Below, piece after piece: positions 6,950-12,661 of a stretch of 39,397 nt of DNA; position 1 is the stretch's first letter, and each line of letters starts with the position of its first letter. The translations under genes and the position numbers were made by a program. The stretch is from a virus: positions 1 to 39,397 of IMG/VR virus record IMGVR_UViG_3300044638_005715. One strand, 5' to 3'. The notes under the pieces are model-generated. The model did no database searches, had not been told where the DNA came from, and saw only the letters and a list, made by a program, of their open reading frames with translations.

Positions 6950-7097
6950 TACCACATATATACATTCTATTGTTACTAAAAATAAGTCAAATTCAAATTT
7001 AAGAACTATGGCCTGCATTACGATATATGTTGGTATTAAAATGAATTTGACTGAAAATATAAGGGAAGAAATTTTTTACCTTGCCCTTGACAACTAA
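6906..7097 (+). CDS. small tetrapeptide-pattern protein, 63 aa
   Basis: The C-terminal half shows CITI, YVGI, KMNL, TENI, REEI, FYLA. The promoter at 7087 lies inside its last codons (the TTGACA encodes part of ALDN), so transcription restarts here for the QV array that follows. Confidence 0.5.
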   Translation: MYEYQLKNLKPILYNTTYIHSIVTKNKSNSNLRTMACITIYVGIKMNLTENIREEIFYLALDN

Positions 7098-7114
7098 ATT
7101 TTGAACCCTATAAT
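7087..7114 (+). promoter_or_regulatory. promoter TTGACA-N16-TATAAT before the first QV array
   Basis: Consensus -35 and -10 with 16-base spacing. The -10 ends at 7114 and overlaps the first ATG of the next gene (7113), so that ATG cannot be on this transcript; the next in-frame ATG is at 7128. It drives the QV array and the coupled macro-domain gene. Confidence 0.8.
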
Positions 7115-7301
7115 GAAACAATATAATATGCATAGACAAGTACCTGCGTATATTGATAATCGGGTCAGGTATCAATTCGGGTATCATGTACGGGATTATG
7201 TCTGGCATAAAGTCAATCATCAAGTCGGGCGTCGTGTCTTGGGTCAGGTCAGAGTTCATATCTCATATCAGATCGATAATACTAGTGGCAATAATGATTG
7301 A
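7113..7301 (+). CDS. QV tetrapeptide-repeat protein, array 1 copy 1, 62 aa
   Basis: Tetrads with V at every fourth position: RQV, DNRV, RYQF, GYHV, RDYV, WHKV, NHQV, GRRV, LGQV. The DNA shows the GGTC-rich 12-base period. Given the promoter overlap, translation from the in-frame ATG at 7128 (MHRQVPAY) is the likelier start for the promoter-driven mRNA, with very little leader. It ends NTSGNND and overlaps the next ATG. Confidence 0.65.
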   Translation: MKQYNMHRQVPAYIDNRVRYQFGYHVRDYVWHKVNHQVGRRVLGQVRVHISYQIDNTSGNND

Positions 7302-7632
7302 AAATAGAACGATTAATCATGTCATGCATCGGGTCTGGAGTCAGGTCTGGATTCAGGTCCGTGGTCAGGTCAAGATTCAGGTCTTGGCTCAGGTCTATAA
7401 TCAGGTCGAGTATCAGGTTAGTAACCAGGTCCGGGATCAGGTCGGGCATAAGGTCAATAGTCTGGTTAGGGATAAGGTCTATTATACAAAGTTTTATAAT
7501 GATTGAAAACAAAAAGATGAATCAGGTCGGGGATCAGGTCAGGAATCGTGTCATGCATCAAGTCTGGGATCAGGGCAGTGATAAGGTGAATGATAAGTTC
7601 TTGATTCGGGTCAAGTATCAGGATCAGGATAA
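7160..7632 (+). repeat. 12-bp repeat array 1 (consensus near RATCAGGTCNRK)
   Basis: CAGGTC recurs at 12-base intervals with degenerate spacer bases, across three consecutive genes. All copies keep the same phase relative to each gene's frame (CAG GTC = Gln Val). One minus-strand frame is also open over most of it (repeating Asp-Leu), which is a by-product of the repeat. Confidence 0.9.
7294..7506 (+). CDS. QV tetrapeptide-repeat protein, array 1 copy 2, 70 aa
   Basis: Starts MIENRTINHVMHRV, then about fourteen tetrads including WSQV, WIQV, RGQV, KIQV, LAQV, YNQV, EYQV, SNQV, RDQV. The C-terminus YYTKFYND resembles the HHTKGDNE ends of array 2. The block RGQVKIQVLAQVYNQV also occurs in the gene at 15979, 8.6 kb away, so the arrays share recent ancestry. 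Confidence 0.75.
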   Translation: MIENRTINHVMHRVWSQVWIQVRGQVKIQVLAQVYNQVEYQVSNQVRDQVGHKVNSLVRDKVYYTKFYND

Positions 7633-7678
7633 ATTTATGTTTGCACTTATAGCAAAAATTAAAAGGTTCTTACTATGA
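7499..7678 (+). CDS. QV tetrapeptide-repeat protein, array 1 copy 3, 59 aa
   Basis: Starts MIENKKMNQVGDQV, near-identical in form to copy 2 (MIENRT). Tetrads RNRV, MHQV, WDQ continue, then the repeat decays and a non-repeat tail FMFALIAKIKRFLL follows. Its stop overlaps the start of the macro-domain gene (ATGA), so the last repeat gene and the macro domain are translationally coupled. Confidence 0.7.
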   Translation: MIENKKMNQVGDQVRNRVMHQVWDQGSDKVNDKFLIRVKYQDQDKFMFALIAKIKRFLL

Positions 7679-8136
7679 TTAAATTGTCAGATGGCGATAT
7701 TTTTTATTCAAAATGTGATGCAATAGTAAACCCAGTCAATACCGTTGGTGTTATGGGGGCTGGATTAGCATTGCAATTTAAGAAAAGATTTCCAGAAATG
7801 TTTGAGGCATATGTAATACAATGCAATTCTGGCAATCTAGATATAGGTAAAAATTTTCTATGGAAAATAAAAAATGATCGATATATTATATGTTTTCCAA
7901 CTAAAAAGCATTTTAGAGACCCATCATATCTATCATATATTAGTGCCGGTTTAGAAGCATTGGAAAATGATTTATTAAATAATCCATCATATAGCAATAT
8001 TAAAAGCATTGCGATGCCAGCATTAGGATGCGGATTAGGAGGTTTGCCATTTGAGGATGTGGTAAGAGAAATTTTGGAATTTAATAGACTTAATCCAAGA
8101 ATAGACATAGAATTGTATATACCTAAACACAAATGA
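7675..8136 (+). CDS. DarG-like macro domain (ADP-ribosyl hydrolase)
   Basis: A free-standing macro domain of 153 aa that should bind ADP-ribose. Seen: VNPVNTVGVMGAGLA (19-33) for the distal ribose/diphosphate loop, FPTKKHFRDPSY (74-85) with the lysine equivalent to the catalytic Lys of DarG macro domains, and ALGCGLGGLPF (116-126) for the second phosphate loop. The NTVGVMGxGLALQFKxxFP and TKKHxR signatures match the DarG class, which removes ADP-ribose from DNA thymidine, better than O-acetyl-ADP-ribose deacetylases. No toxin partner (DarT) is in the window, so a counter-defence role is inferred. It is coupled to the QV array upstream and a tetrapeptide gene downstream. Confidence 0.88.
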   Translation: MIKLSDGDIFYSKCDAIVNPVNTVGVMGAGLALQFKKRFPEMFEAYVIQCNSGNLDIGKNFLWKIKNDRYIICFPTKKHFRDPSYLSYISAGLEALENDLLNNPSYSNIKSIAMPALGCGLGGLPFEDVVREILEFNRLNPRIDIELYIPKHK

Positions 8137-8333
8137 ATAAATCACTTAGTCATCATTTTACTGATCAGAAGTTTAGACCAATCTTGAAATTGTATGAGTA
8201 TGAGCAATATATATGTAATAACATCAGTGAAAATATAAGAGATAATATTTTTATTGATATTAATATTCGAACTTTTCAAAAAATAAGACCATTAATTATA
8301 AGTATTATGAAAAATACAAATGAAAAAACATAA
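8133..8333 (+). CDS. small tetrapeptide-pattern protein, 66 aa
   Basis: Very regular middle: YI, CNNI, SENI, RDNI, FIDI, NIRT, FQKI, RPLI. It starts MNKSLSHH in the stop of the macro gene. Because it lies immediately downstream of array 1 and the macro domain, it may share their promoter. Function unknown. Confidence 0.65.
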   Translation: MNKSLSHHFTDQKFRPILKLYEYEQYICNNISENIRDNIFIDINIRTFQKIRPLIISIMKNTNEKT

Positions 8334-8469
8334 GGAAGCTATTTATTTTTTAGTAAGACCTAACTTGAGTGATCGGTTACCACGCTGTATTTGGTTTTGG
8401 TGTTGGGATCAGTTAGAGCTTAAACATGAATTGAGGAATATTGTAAAAGAAATTTATAATAATGTATGA
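8320..8469 (+). CDS. small Trp-rich protein, 49 aa
   Basis: Begins MKKHKEAIYFLVRP and contains CIWFWCWDQLELKHEL with four tryptophans or cysteines close together, then RNIVKEIYNNV in tetrad spacing. Overlaps both neighbours. Function unknown. Confidence 0.5.
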   Translation: MKKHKEAIYFLVRPNLSDRLPRCIWFWCWDQLELKHELRNIVKEIYNNV

Positions 8470-8680
8470 CCCACCAATTAAAAATAAATCAACGGAAATA
8501 CGTGATAATCTAGGACGACAAGTTAAAATTAAGTATGAAATGCTTTATAATATTATGCCAACCCCAACTATTAACAATAATATCTATTATAAATTAGAAT
8601 CAGATATAAAAGAAAATATATGGGATATGATAGTAAATTCAATACTTGATCAATTAGAAATAGATGCTATATATAAATGA
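8462..8680 (+). CDS. small tetrapeptide-pattern protein, 72 aa
   Basis: The second half reads NNNI, YYKL, ESDI, KENI, WDMI, VNSI, LDQL, EIDA: eight tetrads. The N-terminal part (STEIRDNLGRQVKIKYEML) is partly in phase too. Starts inside the upstream gene's last codons. Function unknown. Confidence 0.65.
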   Translation: MYDPPIKNKSTEIRDNLGRQVKIKYEMLYNIMPTPTINNNIYYKLESDIKENIWDMIVNSILDQLEIDAIYK

Positions 8681-8847
8681 ATAAGAATTTAATTTATCAA
8701 ATTTATGATAAACCTAGACATTTGGCTGACAAACGTATAATTACTTCTGAAAATGTCTATTATATCGTAACACAAAATATTAGGCATAGTTTTATTATAA
8801 AACATAGTGTCTTATCTATTGAAATAAGACATGCATATAAAAAATAA
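8677..8847 (+). CDS. small array protein, 56 aa
   Basis: Standard MNKN start. ENVYYIV, TQNI, RHSF then IKHS, VLSI are near tetrad spacing. It ends RHAYKK and overlaps the next gene's start by 17 bases. Function unknown. Confidence 0.55.
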   Translation: MNKNLIYQIYDKPRHLADKRIITSENVYYIVTQNIRHSFIIKHSVLSIEIRHAYKK

Positions 8848-9019
8848 TTTTCAAAAAATACGTACAAATATTTGGTCCAAACTTGATATTCAACTTTATA
8901 TTCAAACTGGTTTCTGGATAAGAAATCATATTGCATTAGATTTTGAGCCATCAAGAGTTGATTCTATTAAGTATAAAATATTTCGCGATTTAGATTTAGA
9001 ATTACATGATAAAAAATAA
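8831..9019 (+). CDS. small tetrapeptide-pattern protein, tandem copy A, 62 aa
   Basis: NNFQKI, RTNI, WSKL, DIQL, YIQT, GFWI, RNHI, ALDF run in strict fours. The next gene starts with the same NNFQKIR and keeps IQTxxWxxxNIAxDxxxP, so this pair arose by tandem duplication of about 175 bases. Function unknown. Confidence 0.7.
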   Translation: MHIKNNFQKIRTNIWSKLDIQLYIQTGFWIRNHIALDFEPSRVDSIKYKIFRDLDLELHDKK

Positions 9020-9182
9020 TTTTCAAAAAATACGTAGAAATACTTGGTATGCAATTGCTATTATTAAGCTTAATATTCAAACTGACTCCTGGCCAATAAA
9101 TAATATTGCATCAGATTTGAAGCATCCATTAATTATCAAAGATCATATATTGCGTAATTTGTCATTACATCATGAAAAATAA
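8837..9182 (+). repeat. tandem duplication of a whole small gene
   Basis: ATAAAAAATAATTTTCAAAA is found at the start of both copies, and similarity continues through CAAACTG and TTGCATxAGATTT blocks. The unit is about 175 bases, one gene long. Divergence is moderate, so this is older than the QV arrays. Confidence 0.7.
9006..9182 (+). CDS. small tetrapeptide-pattern protein, tandem copy B, 58 aa
   Basis: MIKNNFQKIRRNTW matches copy A. IAIIKLNIQTDSWPINNIASDL follows. The first codons overlap the end of copy A, and its last codons overlap the next ATG. The four-residue period is weaker than in copy A. Function unknown. Confidence 0.65.
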   Translation: MIKNNFQKIRRNTWYAIAIIKLNIQTDSWPINNIASDLKHPLIIKDHILRNLSLHHEK

Positions 9183-9369
9183 AAAGTGTCAGATCATATC
9201 GTATCCATTATCGTATGCGTATCCATCGTTAAATATAAAACAAAGTGAAAATAAGTCGCTACAAAGAATATTATTCACTAAATGCTTTGCACAACTTAAT
9301 ATCTCAATGGGGTTTTTAAAGAAAGCAATTGTCGATACCTTAGATGAAATTATCTACTTTACAAAATAA
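9172..9369 (+). CDS. small protein, 65 aa
   Basis: MKNKKCQIISYPLSYAYPSL, then LQRILFTKCFAQLNISMGFLKKAIVDTLDEI split over two probable helices. The repeat pattern is weak. The stop and the next start share one base (TAATG). Function unknown. Confidence 0.55.
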   Translation: MKNKKCQIISYPLSYAYPSLNIKQSENKSLQRILFTKCFAQLNISMGFLKKAIVDTLDEIIYFTK

Positions 9370-9554
9370 TGATAAAACATAAGATGACTAATATACGCAC
9401 TAATTTAGCTACCTATATTCAGAAATACTTACAAATAAAAATTACCAAATATATAATAGATGATATATGTATAAATATAGAAAATCCTAATGGAATGCAA
9501 GCTTTTACAAAATATATCATATATTCTGAAATTCAAAGGAACAACAATGTATAA
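9369..9554 (+). CDS. small tetrapeptide-pattern protein, 61 aa
   Basis: NI, RTNL, ATYI, QKYL, QIKI, TKYI, IDDI, CINI gives eight tetrads in a row, among the cleanest diverged members. It ends QRNNNV and overlaps the next gene by eight bases. The AAAGGA just before its end can serve as ribosome site for that gene. Confidence 0.65.
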   Translation: MIKHKMTNIRTNLATYIQKYLQIKITKYIIDDICINIENPNGMQAFTKYIIYSEIQRNNNV

Positions 9555-9945
9555 GATTAGAATAGATAGTCATATAACTGAAAAAAGGGCTCCAACAGAT
9601 GAATCTATTAGGTTGGCCAAAGAATATGAAGAAAAGATAATAAAATCCATCATTGCTGATGGTGTGTGCAACTTACAAATAAATCAAATAAGTTGGACAA
9701 TAAGAGATGATGGGCATAAATATACTATATATGTTATATTCTTTATTGATGAAAGAAAACAAAATATAGAAATTGATATTTATCGTAAAGATATTAAATA
9801 TAATAACATATTTAATGGAATGGATCAAACTACCTACATAGTTGATAGAATAATCAATGCAATATCTCAACATTGTTCCCGTGTAATTATGCATAATATG
9901 ATATTACAGGGTTTTTCCACATCTATTGAAGAAATGATAAAATGA
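9547..9945 (+). CDS. hypothetical protein, 132 aa
   Basis: The ATG after AAAGGAACAACA was chosen over a start 19 codons upstream. The centre looks like beta strands (NLQINQISWTIRDDGHKYTIYVIFFID) and the C-terminus is helical (VDRIINAISQHCSRVIMHNMI). Not a repeat protein. Coupled to the next gene through ATGA. Family unknown. Confidence 0.65.
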   Translation: MYKIRIDSHITEKRAPTDESIRLAKEYEEKIIKSIIADGVCNLQINQISWTIRDDGHKYTIYVIFFIDERKQNIEIDIYRKDIKYNNIFNGMDQTTYIVDRIINAISQHCSRVIMHNMILQGFSTSIEEMIK

Positions 9946-10415
9946 AAACATATATTTTAAATGGTTTTATGTATCCATTAGATAAGTATTTTCCAAACAG
10001 TGATAAGGTGAAAAATATATGGAGATGGAATTGGAATAAGAAAAAAGCTATTGAATTTGCCGATACTATAAAGGGGCCCTGTCAATTAATTGGGTTTTCA
10101 GATGGGGCAACAGCCGCCCTAGAAGTTGCTAATAACTCTATATATGTACAAAGAGTATATTGTCATTCATGTATGTATAGATCACACGAAATGCTGCGTA
10201 GATTTGAAGTGGTGTTTTTTAGAACCAACGGCGATACAACACCGACTTATGATGGAACAGAGAAAAGGTTCCTATCATATAAAGTAGCTGGGTATCCATG
10301 TGAAATTATGGACCTAGATCCAGTTACAATAAGTAATAAAAATATAGTAGATAGAATTAGTGGTTTATTCGGCCATCAATTCGAAAATGCTATGCCCTAT
10401 ATTAAAATTACTTAG
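9942..10415 (+). CDS. small alpha/beta-hydrolase-like protein, 157 aa
   Basis: LIGFSDGATAALEVA (49-63) is a nucleophile-elbow pattern G-x-S-x-G with Ser53, as in alpha/beta hydrolases. It is shorter than typical members (over 200 aa). A DLDP segment (about 126) and FGHQF (about 143-147) could supply the acid and histidine. Substrate unknown. It is the last rightward gene before the leftward cluster and its end overlaps the convergent nuclease gene by eight bases. Confidence 0.55.
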   Translation: MKTYILNGFMYPLDKYFPNSDKVKNIWRWNWNKKKAIEFADTIKGPCQLIGFSDGATAALEVANNSIYVQRVYCHSCMYRSHEMLRRFEVVFFRTNGDTTPTYDGTEKRFLSYKVAGYPCEIMDLDPVTISNKNIVDRISGLFGHQFENAMPYIKIT

Positions 10416-10791
10416 GTTTCCAAGCAATAGCGTGCCCAGAATCTACCATTAGTTTATTTAATGAGTTGCCATTCTCATCATAAATAACAGCAAGCCACCT
10501 ACCAAATGAATCCTCTTTATCCTTAAATGTATTAACATATAATTCTTTTGCATTACTAATAAGCTCAGAAAAATATGCATTAGCGACCTCATATGCCTCC
10601 TTTGTTTTTTTTCTGTTCTCAGGAGTATTTATACCATAAAGTCTATATCTTTCTTCATCAAATGACCTTTTCCCCTGATCACAAACCAATATTATGGTAT
10701 CTCCATCTATTATGCGTGATATAGATATGACACGGCGAAAATATAAGAATTTTTTAATATCTTCACCAGTTACATTTTCAAATTCTACCAT
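10408..10791 (-). CDS. staphylococcal-nuclease-like (thermonuclease) protein
   Basis: 127 aa with the SNase fold motifs: IIDGDTIIL (27-35), RYRLYGINTPE (48-58) carrying the catalytic Arg and Glu, and FGRWLAVIY (96-104) with the second catalytic Arg, then LNKLMVDSGHA (111-121). All key residues are present, so it should be an active Ca2+-dependent nuclease. No signal peptide is seen, though its neighbours are envelope-targeted. Last gene of the leftward unit. Confidence 0.9.
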   Translation of the reverse strand: MVEFENVTGEDIKKFLYFRRVISISRIIDGDTIILVCDQGKRSFDEERYRLYGINTPENRKKTKEAYEVANAYFSELISNAKELYVNTFKDKEDSFGRWLAVIYDENGNSLNKLMVDSGHAIAWKPK

Positions 10792-10815
10792 ATGTAATTC
10801 TCTATATATTTATAA

Positions 10816-11670
10816 TTACCAATTACGGCATGACCAATATCTTGCCTTCCATTTTGGACCAGGATTTGTGTCACATTTATGACGGGCCCTAAATAATTTC
10901 CTTCTTTCTGGATCGTTTTTCTTTATGGTCATATTTGGATCGCCAAACCGTACAATAACAATCTTACCTTTATCATTTTTAGTATAAACAGCAAATTTTT
11001 TAGGACCACTAGGAGTTCTAAATGGTTTATTTAATGTTACTTTACGACCTTGATATTCGGCCGCCATTTCCGTTTCCATATCATCTTCTTCATATGGTTC
11101 ATTATACATCATATAATCATAAGCAGACTCAATATGAACATCAGCTTTAGATATATTATCTTGAACCCATCCCTCTAATTCCTCATCATCTTCAAGTGCA
11201 TTATAAATAGCCATGGCCTTTTCTGCTATTTTCTTTAATTGGGCCTTTGCCATGCCACCTTCACCGCCATCAGATGATTGTGCCATTTTCCATGCTTTTG
11301 GATCTGGTCGATCTTTATCCCCAGGTTTAGCTGGCCTATATTTTTTTCCTTCTCTCTTTTTCTTCTTCCTAATATTTTCCCATAGGCTAGCCGAACTAAT
11401 AGTTTCAGGATCAACACCTTCATCTACATAATCTTCATCTGGCGGAATATAAAAGTTACTAACCCTTAATTCTTCTTCCCAACCACATTCATTGAATTCC
11501 AAAATAGCAGATGCTGAATCTTTAATATCTAAATCAATGGTAGCCTTAGACATACATACTGCTACTCTTTGCTTATTGTCTGGATAGTCCTTCTTCATCA
11601 TTTCGTCGCCCATGCAGCGACCCATAAAACTGGAACTATCTTCTCCCTTACGCTTACTTGGAATTGGCAT
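10816..11670 (-). CDS. phage virion/packaging-type protein with three conserved segments, 284 aa
   Basis: Three blocks I associate with phage capsid-region proteins. (a) N-terminal FMGRCMGDEMMKKDYPDNKQ, followed by RVAVCMS, is a motif often attached to portal or prohead-protease proteins. (b) A helical block at about 140-190 with KKIAEKAMAIYNALEDDEE and ISKADVHIESAYDYM. (c) A C-terminal block GRKVTLNKPFRTPSGPKKFA through RARHKCDTNPGPKWKARYWS, of the DUF6321-like type. No protease or terminase catalytic motif is visible. Assignment rests on memory of these segments; the role is probably structural or assembly. Confidence 0.6.
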   Translation of the reverse strand: MPIPSKRKGEDSSSFMGRCMGDEMMKKDYPDNKQRVAVCMSKATIDLDIKDSASAILEFNECGWEEELRVSNFYIPPDEDYVDEGVDPETISSASLWENIRKKKKREGKKYRPAKPGDKDRPDPKAWKMAQSSDGGEGGMAKAQLKKIAEKAMAIYNALEDDEELEGWVQDNISKADVHIESAYDYMMYNEPYEEDDMETEMAAEYQGRKVTLNKPFRTPSGPKKFAVYTKNDKGKIVIVRFGDPNMTIKKNDPERRKLFRARHKCDTNPGPKWKARYWSCRNW

Positions 11671-11897
11671 TATTTGCGGCCCTCTTTAATATTTTCTTCC
11701 CACCAAAAATTAATACGGCAATGCTCTTTATCCCAAAAGAACACATAATCAATAAACATTCTAGTCATCATCCAATATATAGAATGATATTGGCATCTAT
11801 ATGAACGACTAGATAGCATTTCATCAAAATCGCCACCCAGTAATGTATTTAATGTTCTAGATGCAGCAATTTTAAAATGTTGAAATTGTGTTAGCAT
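11670..11897 (-). CDS. hypothetical protein, 75 aa
   Basis: Basic N-terminus, then LNTLLGGDFDEMLSSRSY and an aromatic region (MFIDYVFFWDKEHC, INFWWEE). It shares one base between its stop and the next start. It is not obviously membrane-spanning. Because it lies between a virion-type protein and a lipoprotein it could serve assembly or lysis, but this is only context. Confidence 0.6.
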   Translation of the reverse strand: MLTQFQHFKIAASRTLNTLLGGDFDEMLSSRSYRCQYHSIYWMMTRMFIDYVFFWDKEHCRINFWWEENIKEGRK

Positions 11898-11898
11898 A

Positions 11899-12423
11899 TT
11901 ACTTACTATATAATTCGGAAAATTTTTCTATTGGCATATATCCATTATACTCAACAAATTCACCAGACTTATTATAAAATTGAAAGACGGGAACTGAACC
12001 AGTATATTCTATTGGTTTAATTTTCCATCCCTTCTTAACTAATAATGGTTGTACTTGTAATTTCCATACATCACAATGCTTACAGTCATCCCTAGTAAGC
12101 ATTTTAATCTCATCTTTAATTATGGTATTATCCTGTATTTTATCATTGATATCCATTTCATGAATTATACCATCACCACCACAATTTTCGCATTTCACAC
12201 AGATAGTTCCGTCACCAACCCTTCCAACACCACACTTCCCAGGTGGGCTATTACAGTCACGACATTTATCACCAACACTTTGTTTAACACCATCTATAAT
12301 CTCATCCTCATTTAAAGCTGTATATTTTGCCATTAATGCAACACTATTAGCATACTCCGTATATGAAATAGGTGAATTACAGCCGACAAAAAGGATAAAA
12401 AATATAGTAAATATTCTTAACAT
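11899..12423 (-). CDS. thioredoxin-fold lipoprotein with a DnaJ-type cysteine cluster
   Basis: 174 aa from the ATG preceded by GGAG; a longer start adds 12 residues before the signal. A lipobox LFVGC puts the lipidated Cys at 15. Residues 54-82 hold CRDCxxxxGKCGxGxxGxG and CVKCENCGGDG, like the CxxCxGxG repeats of DnaJ zinc fingers. The C-terminal half is thioredoxin-like: CKHC redox pair at 114-117, cis-Pro in SVPVFQF at 145, then GEFVEYNGY. Predicted to sit at a membrane outside the cytoplasm and exchange thiols, perhaps assisting its disulfide-rich neighbour or the protease. Confidence 0.8.
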   Translation of the reverse strand: MLRIFTIFFILFVGCNSPISYTEYANSVALMAKYTALNEDEIIDGVKQSVGDKCRDCNSPPGKCGVGRVGDGTICVKCENCGGDGIIHEMDINDKIQDNTIIKDEIKMLTRDDCKHCDVWKLQVQPLLVKKGWKIKPIEYTGSVPVFQFYNKSGEFVEYNGYMPIEKFSELYSK

Positions 12424-12436
12424 TATAAACTCCGTT

Positions 12437-12652
12437 TTATTTATTACATCCACAATCACATTGATTAATAATACAATTACAGGGTGAATTAATATCTAGT
12501 TTGAAACATGCCGGGCAATCTACACATTCGCACACGGCCCCATTAACAACAGAAGCAGAACTTGAACGCTCACTTGTGCCAATACAGTATGAACCTACTG
12601 ATAACACAACAAACAAACCTACTAAAAGTAAACAACTATTTAAATTCGTCAT
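12437..12652 (-). CDS. membrane-anchored cysteine-rich peptide, 71 aa
   Basis: Residues 7-24 form one hydrophobic segment. The rest has ten cysteines in close patterns (CECVDCPAC, then CNC, CDCGC), typical of a disulfide- or metal-bound exported domain. It lies directly between the thioredoxin-like lipoprotein and the cysteine protease, which suggests a redox partner. Family unknown. Confidence 0.7.
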   Translation of the reverse strand: MTNLNSCLLLVGLFVVLSVGSYCIGTSERSSSASVVNGAVCECVDCPACFKLDINSPCNCIINQCDCGCNK

Positions 12653-12661
12653 TATATCTCC

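Noticed and set aside
7282-7512. Minus-strand frame with repeating Asp-Leu over QV array 1
   Set aside because: It mirrors the 12-bp repeat, which leaves one frame per strand without stops. The plus-strand frames have conserved starts, ends and ATGA coupling; the minus frames have none.
7704-8132. Minus-strand 142-aa frame opposite the macro domain
   Set aside because: The plus frame encodes all macro-domain motifs, so the reverse frame is a shadow.
12076-12315. Plus-strand frame opposite the thioredoxin lipoprotein
   Set aside because: Shadow of the leftward gene: no ribosome site and Thr/Ile-rich content from reversed AT-rich codons.
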